Positions 7,295 to 7,995 of a DNA stretch of 7,995 nucleotides are shown piece after piece. Under the pieces are notes generated by a model. It was not told where the DNA came from. It searched no databases and saw only the letters and a program-made list of their open reading frames with translations. This DNA is from Rubrobacter sp. (lineage in GTDB: Bacteria > Actinomycetota > Rubrobacteria > Rubrobacterales > Rubrobacteraceae), in assembly GCA_013815485.1 (NCBI GenBank), contig JACDGB010000068.1, positions 1-7,995 on the forward strand. Direction: 5' to 3'. Within the stretch, counting starts at the first letter, position 1. Each line of letters opens with the position of its first letter. The position numbers and the translations under genes are program-made.

Positions 7295-7322
7295 GAGCGA
7301 TCAGAAATCAGCTTGCAGCGAT
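7295..7322. repeat. Degenerate heptamer tandem array A (CAGCGAT type)
   Basis: Four consecutive 7-nt units on the plus strand begin at 7295, 7302, 7309 and 7316. Against the consensus CAGCGAT they match at 6, 5, 4 and 7 positions. On the other strand the consensus is ATCGCTG. The array is short and degenerate, but the 7-nt period is the same as in the neighbouring array B. Confidence 0.5.
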
Positions 7323-7358
7323 TCGCGGCGCATTCGGAAATCGCCTGTCCCGCCGTAA

Positions 7359-7393
7359 AGACCTGAGACCTGAAACCCGTAGCCTGAAACCTG
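7359..7393. repeat. Heptamer tandem array B (ARACCTG type)
   Basis: Five consecutive 7-nt units on the plus strand begin at 7359, 7366, 7373, 7380 and 7387. The first two are AGACCTG, the last is AAACCTG, the third differs from the last by one base (AAACCCG) and the fourth is TAGCCTG. Read on the minus strand the consensus is CAGGTYT. The array starts 4 nt after the rnc stop in the direction of transcription. It resembles in kind the short tandemly repeated heptamers known from cyanobacteria, but not in sequence. Confidence 0.75.
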
Positions 7394-7397
7394 TCCG

Positions 7398-7995
7398 CTA
7401 CGCGCCGACGTGGACTTCGACCGGGGAGCGCGGGACGGGGCGGATGCCAAGTATTTCGAGGGCAGCACGCGCGGCGGACTGCTCGCTCTCCTTGATGGAA
7501 TGCCCTTCTCCCGTGGCGACCTCCCGGCCATCCGCGGAGACCGTGGACGTAAAGCTGGGGCGGTGGGCTGGTCCCTGTTTGGAGAGGACACGATACGTTG
7601 GCCGCAGTCCGTCAGCCTGGAGTGTCTCCTGAAGTACCGTCTTCCAGTCCCGTAGTTCATCTGTATCCACTTCGGATGGGTTGAAGATGCGGTCTATGGT
7701 GCGGAAGACGAGGTCGCGGTCTATGAGATAAGCCGCCCCGATGATGGCCTCTACCGTGTCGGCGATGACCGAATCGTTGATGATGGAACTCTCGATCATC
7801 TCCTCCAACCCCTCGTCCCGCCCAACAGCAGCCAAAAAGGTCTTTCGCACGAGATGCGCCCGGATGCGCGTGAGGTCGCCTTCTAACAACTCAGGATAAT
7901 TGTGGAAGACCAACTCCGCGACCCGCGTGTTCAGGATGGCGTCGCCGAGAAACTCCAACCGCCCATTCGACTCGTACGGATCGGCGACGCTCGGG
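7398..7995 (-). CDS. rnc: Ribonuclease III, 5' end outside window
   Basis: RNase III cleaves double-stranded RNA, maturing the rRNA precursor and processing structured mRNAs. The last 198 residues are visible; roughly the first 25-40 lie beyond the window edge. The reading frame enters as PSVADPYESNGRLEFLGDAILN, the signature helix of the nuclease domain, so a TTG at 7958 inside this motif is a leucine and not the start. Other active-site segments are EGDLTRIRAHLV and IADTVEAIIGAAY, supplying the later acidic residues (equivalents of E. coli E65, D114 and E117). A double-stranded RNA binding domain follows, from DWKTVLQETLQ to the helix KESEQSAARAALEILGI. Two deviations: Gly replaces the first Glu of NERLEFLGD, and the dsRBD helix motif S-K-K reads S-I-K. 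It is the most upstream gene of the run. Confidence 0.95.
   Translation of the reverse strand, partial: PSVADPYESNGRLEFLGDAILNTRVAELVFHNYPELLEGDLTRIRAHLVRKTFLAAVGRDEGLEEMIESSIINDSVIADTVEAIIGAAYLIDRDLVFRTIDRIFNPSEVDTDELRDWKTVLQETLQADGLRPTYRVLSKQGPAHRPSFTSTVSADGREVATGEGHSIKESEQSAARAALEILGIRPVPRSPVEVHVGA

Larger units (their letters stand above)
7239..7397. other. Intergenic region between rnc and smc
   Basis: This is the only gap of real size in the window, about 160 nt if smc starts at 7238. I found no convincing ORF in it. It holds two heptamer tandem arrays (7295-7322 and 7359-7393) and a promoter-like pair next to the smc start. I see no clear intrinsic terminator (no GC stem followed by a T run) after rnc, so read-through from rnc into smc remains possible. 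Many actinomycetes carry mutM at this place; it is absent here. Confidence 0.8.

Noticed and set aside
7398..7958. TTG at 7958 as a start codon for rnc
   Set aside because: The frame stays open to the window edge and upstream codons encode the conserved NGR before LEFLGDA, so the TTG is an internal leucine.
1..7995. A hidden mobile element, defence island or novel system
   Set aside because: All coding space is accounted for by eight universal housekeeping genes in a conserved order. There are no terminal inverted repeats, integrase or transposase motifs, CRISPR repeats or atypical composition blocks.

Overview
This is an ordinary but informative stretch of bacterial housekeeping DNA. All eight genes lie on the minus strand, so the direction of reading is from high to low coordinates: rnc (RNase III, 5' end outside the window), smc, ftsY, ffh, rpsP, a small KH-domain RNA-binding gene (khpA type), rimM and trmD (3' end outside the window). 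I see no insertion sequence, prophage, CRISPR array, tRNA or rRNA, and no evidence of an undescribed defence or metabolic system. Large open frames on the plus strand are antisense shadows caused by GC-rich codon use.

Organism: the order rnc-smc-ftsY-ffh-rpsP-KH-rimM-trmD is typical of Gram-positive lineages (Firmicutes, Actinobacteria). The DNA is GC-rich (about 60 percent by eye), GTG starts are common (rimM, trmD, smc), and the SMC head carries an EEAAGLGVYRRRR segment that recalls deep-branching Actinobacteria such as Thermoleophilia and Rubrobacteria. That placement is an inference of moderate confidence.

Layout: from ftsY down to trmD the genes are nearly contiguous, with gaps of 1 nt (ftsY-ffh), 25 nt (ffh-rpsP), 8 nt (rpsP-KH), 5 nt (KH-rimM) and 6 nt (rimM-trmD), plus 10 nt between smc and ftsY. 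They very probably form one operon with translational coupling. The only real intergenic region lies between rnc and smc (about 7239-7397). It holds two different short tandem arrays, both with a 7-nt period, and a plausible promoter that suggests smc is translated from a nearly leaderless GTG at 7238.

Together the genes cover RNA processing (rnc), chromosome organisation (smc), co-translational protein targeting (ftsY, ffh), and ribosome and tRNA maturation (rpsP, khpA, rimM, trmD). The points most worth a second look are the heptamer arrays, an 18-bp perfect palindrome inside smc, and substitutions at usually conserved positions in TrmD, RNase III and the Ffh P-loop.
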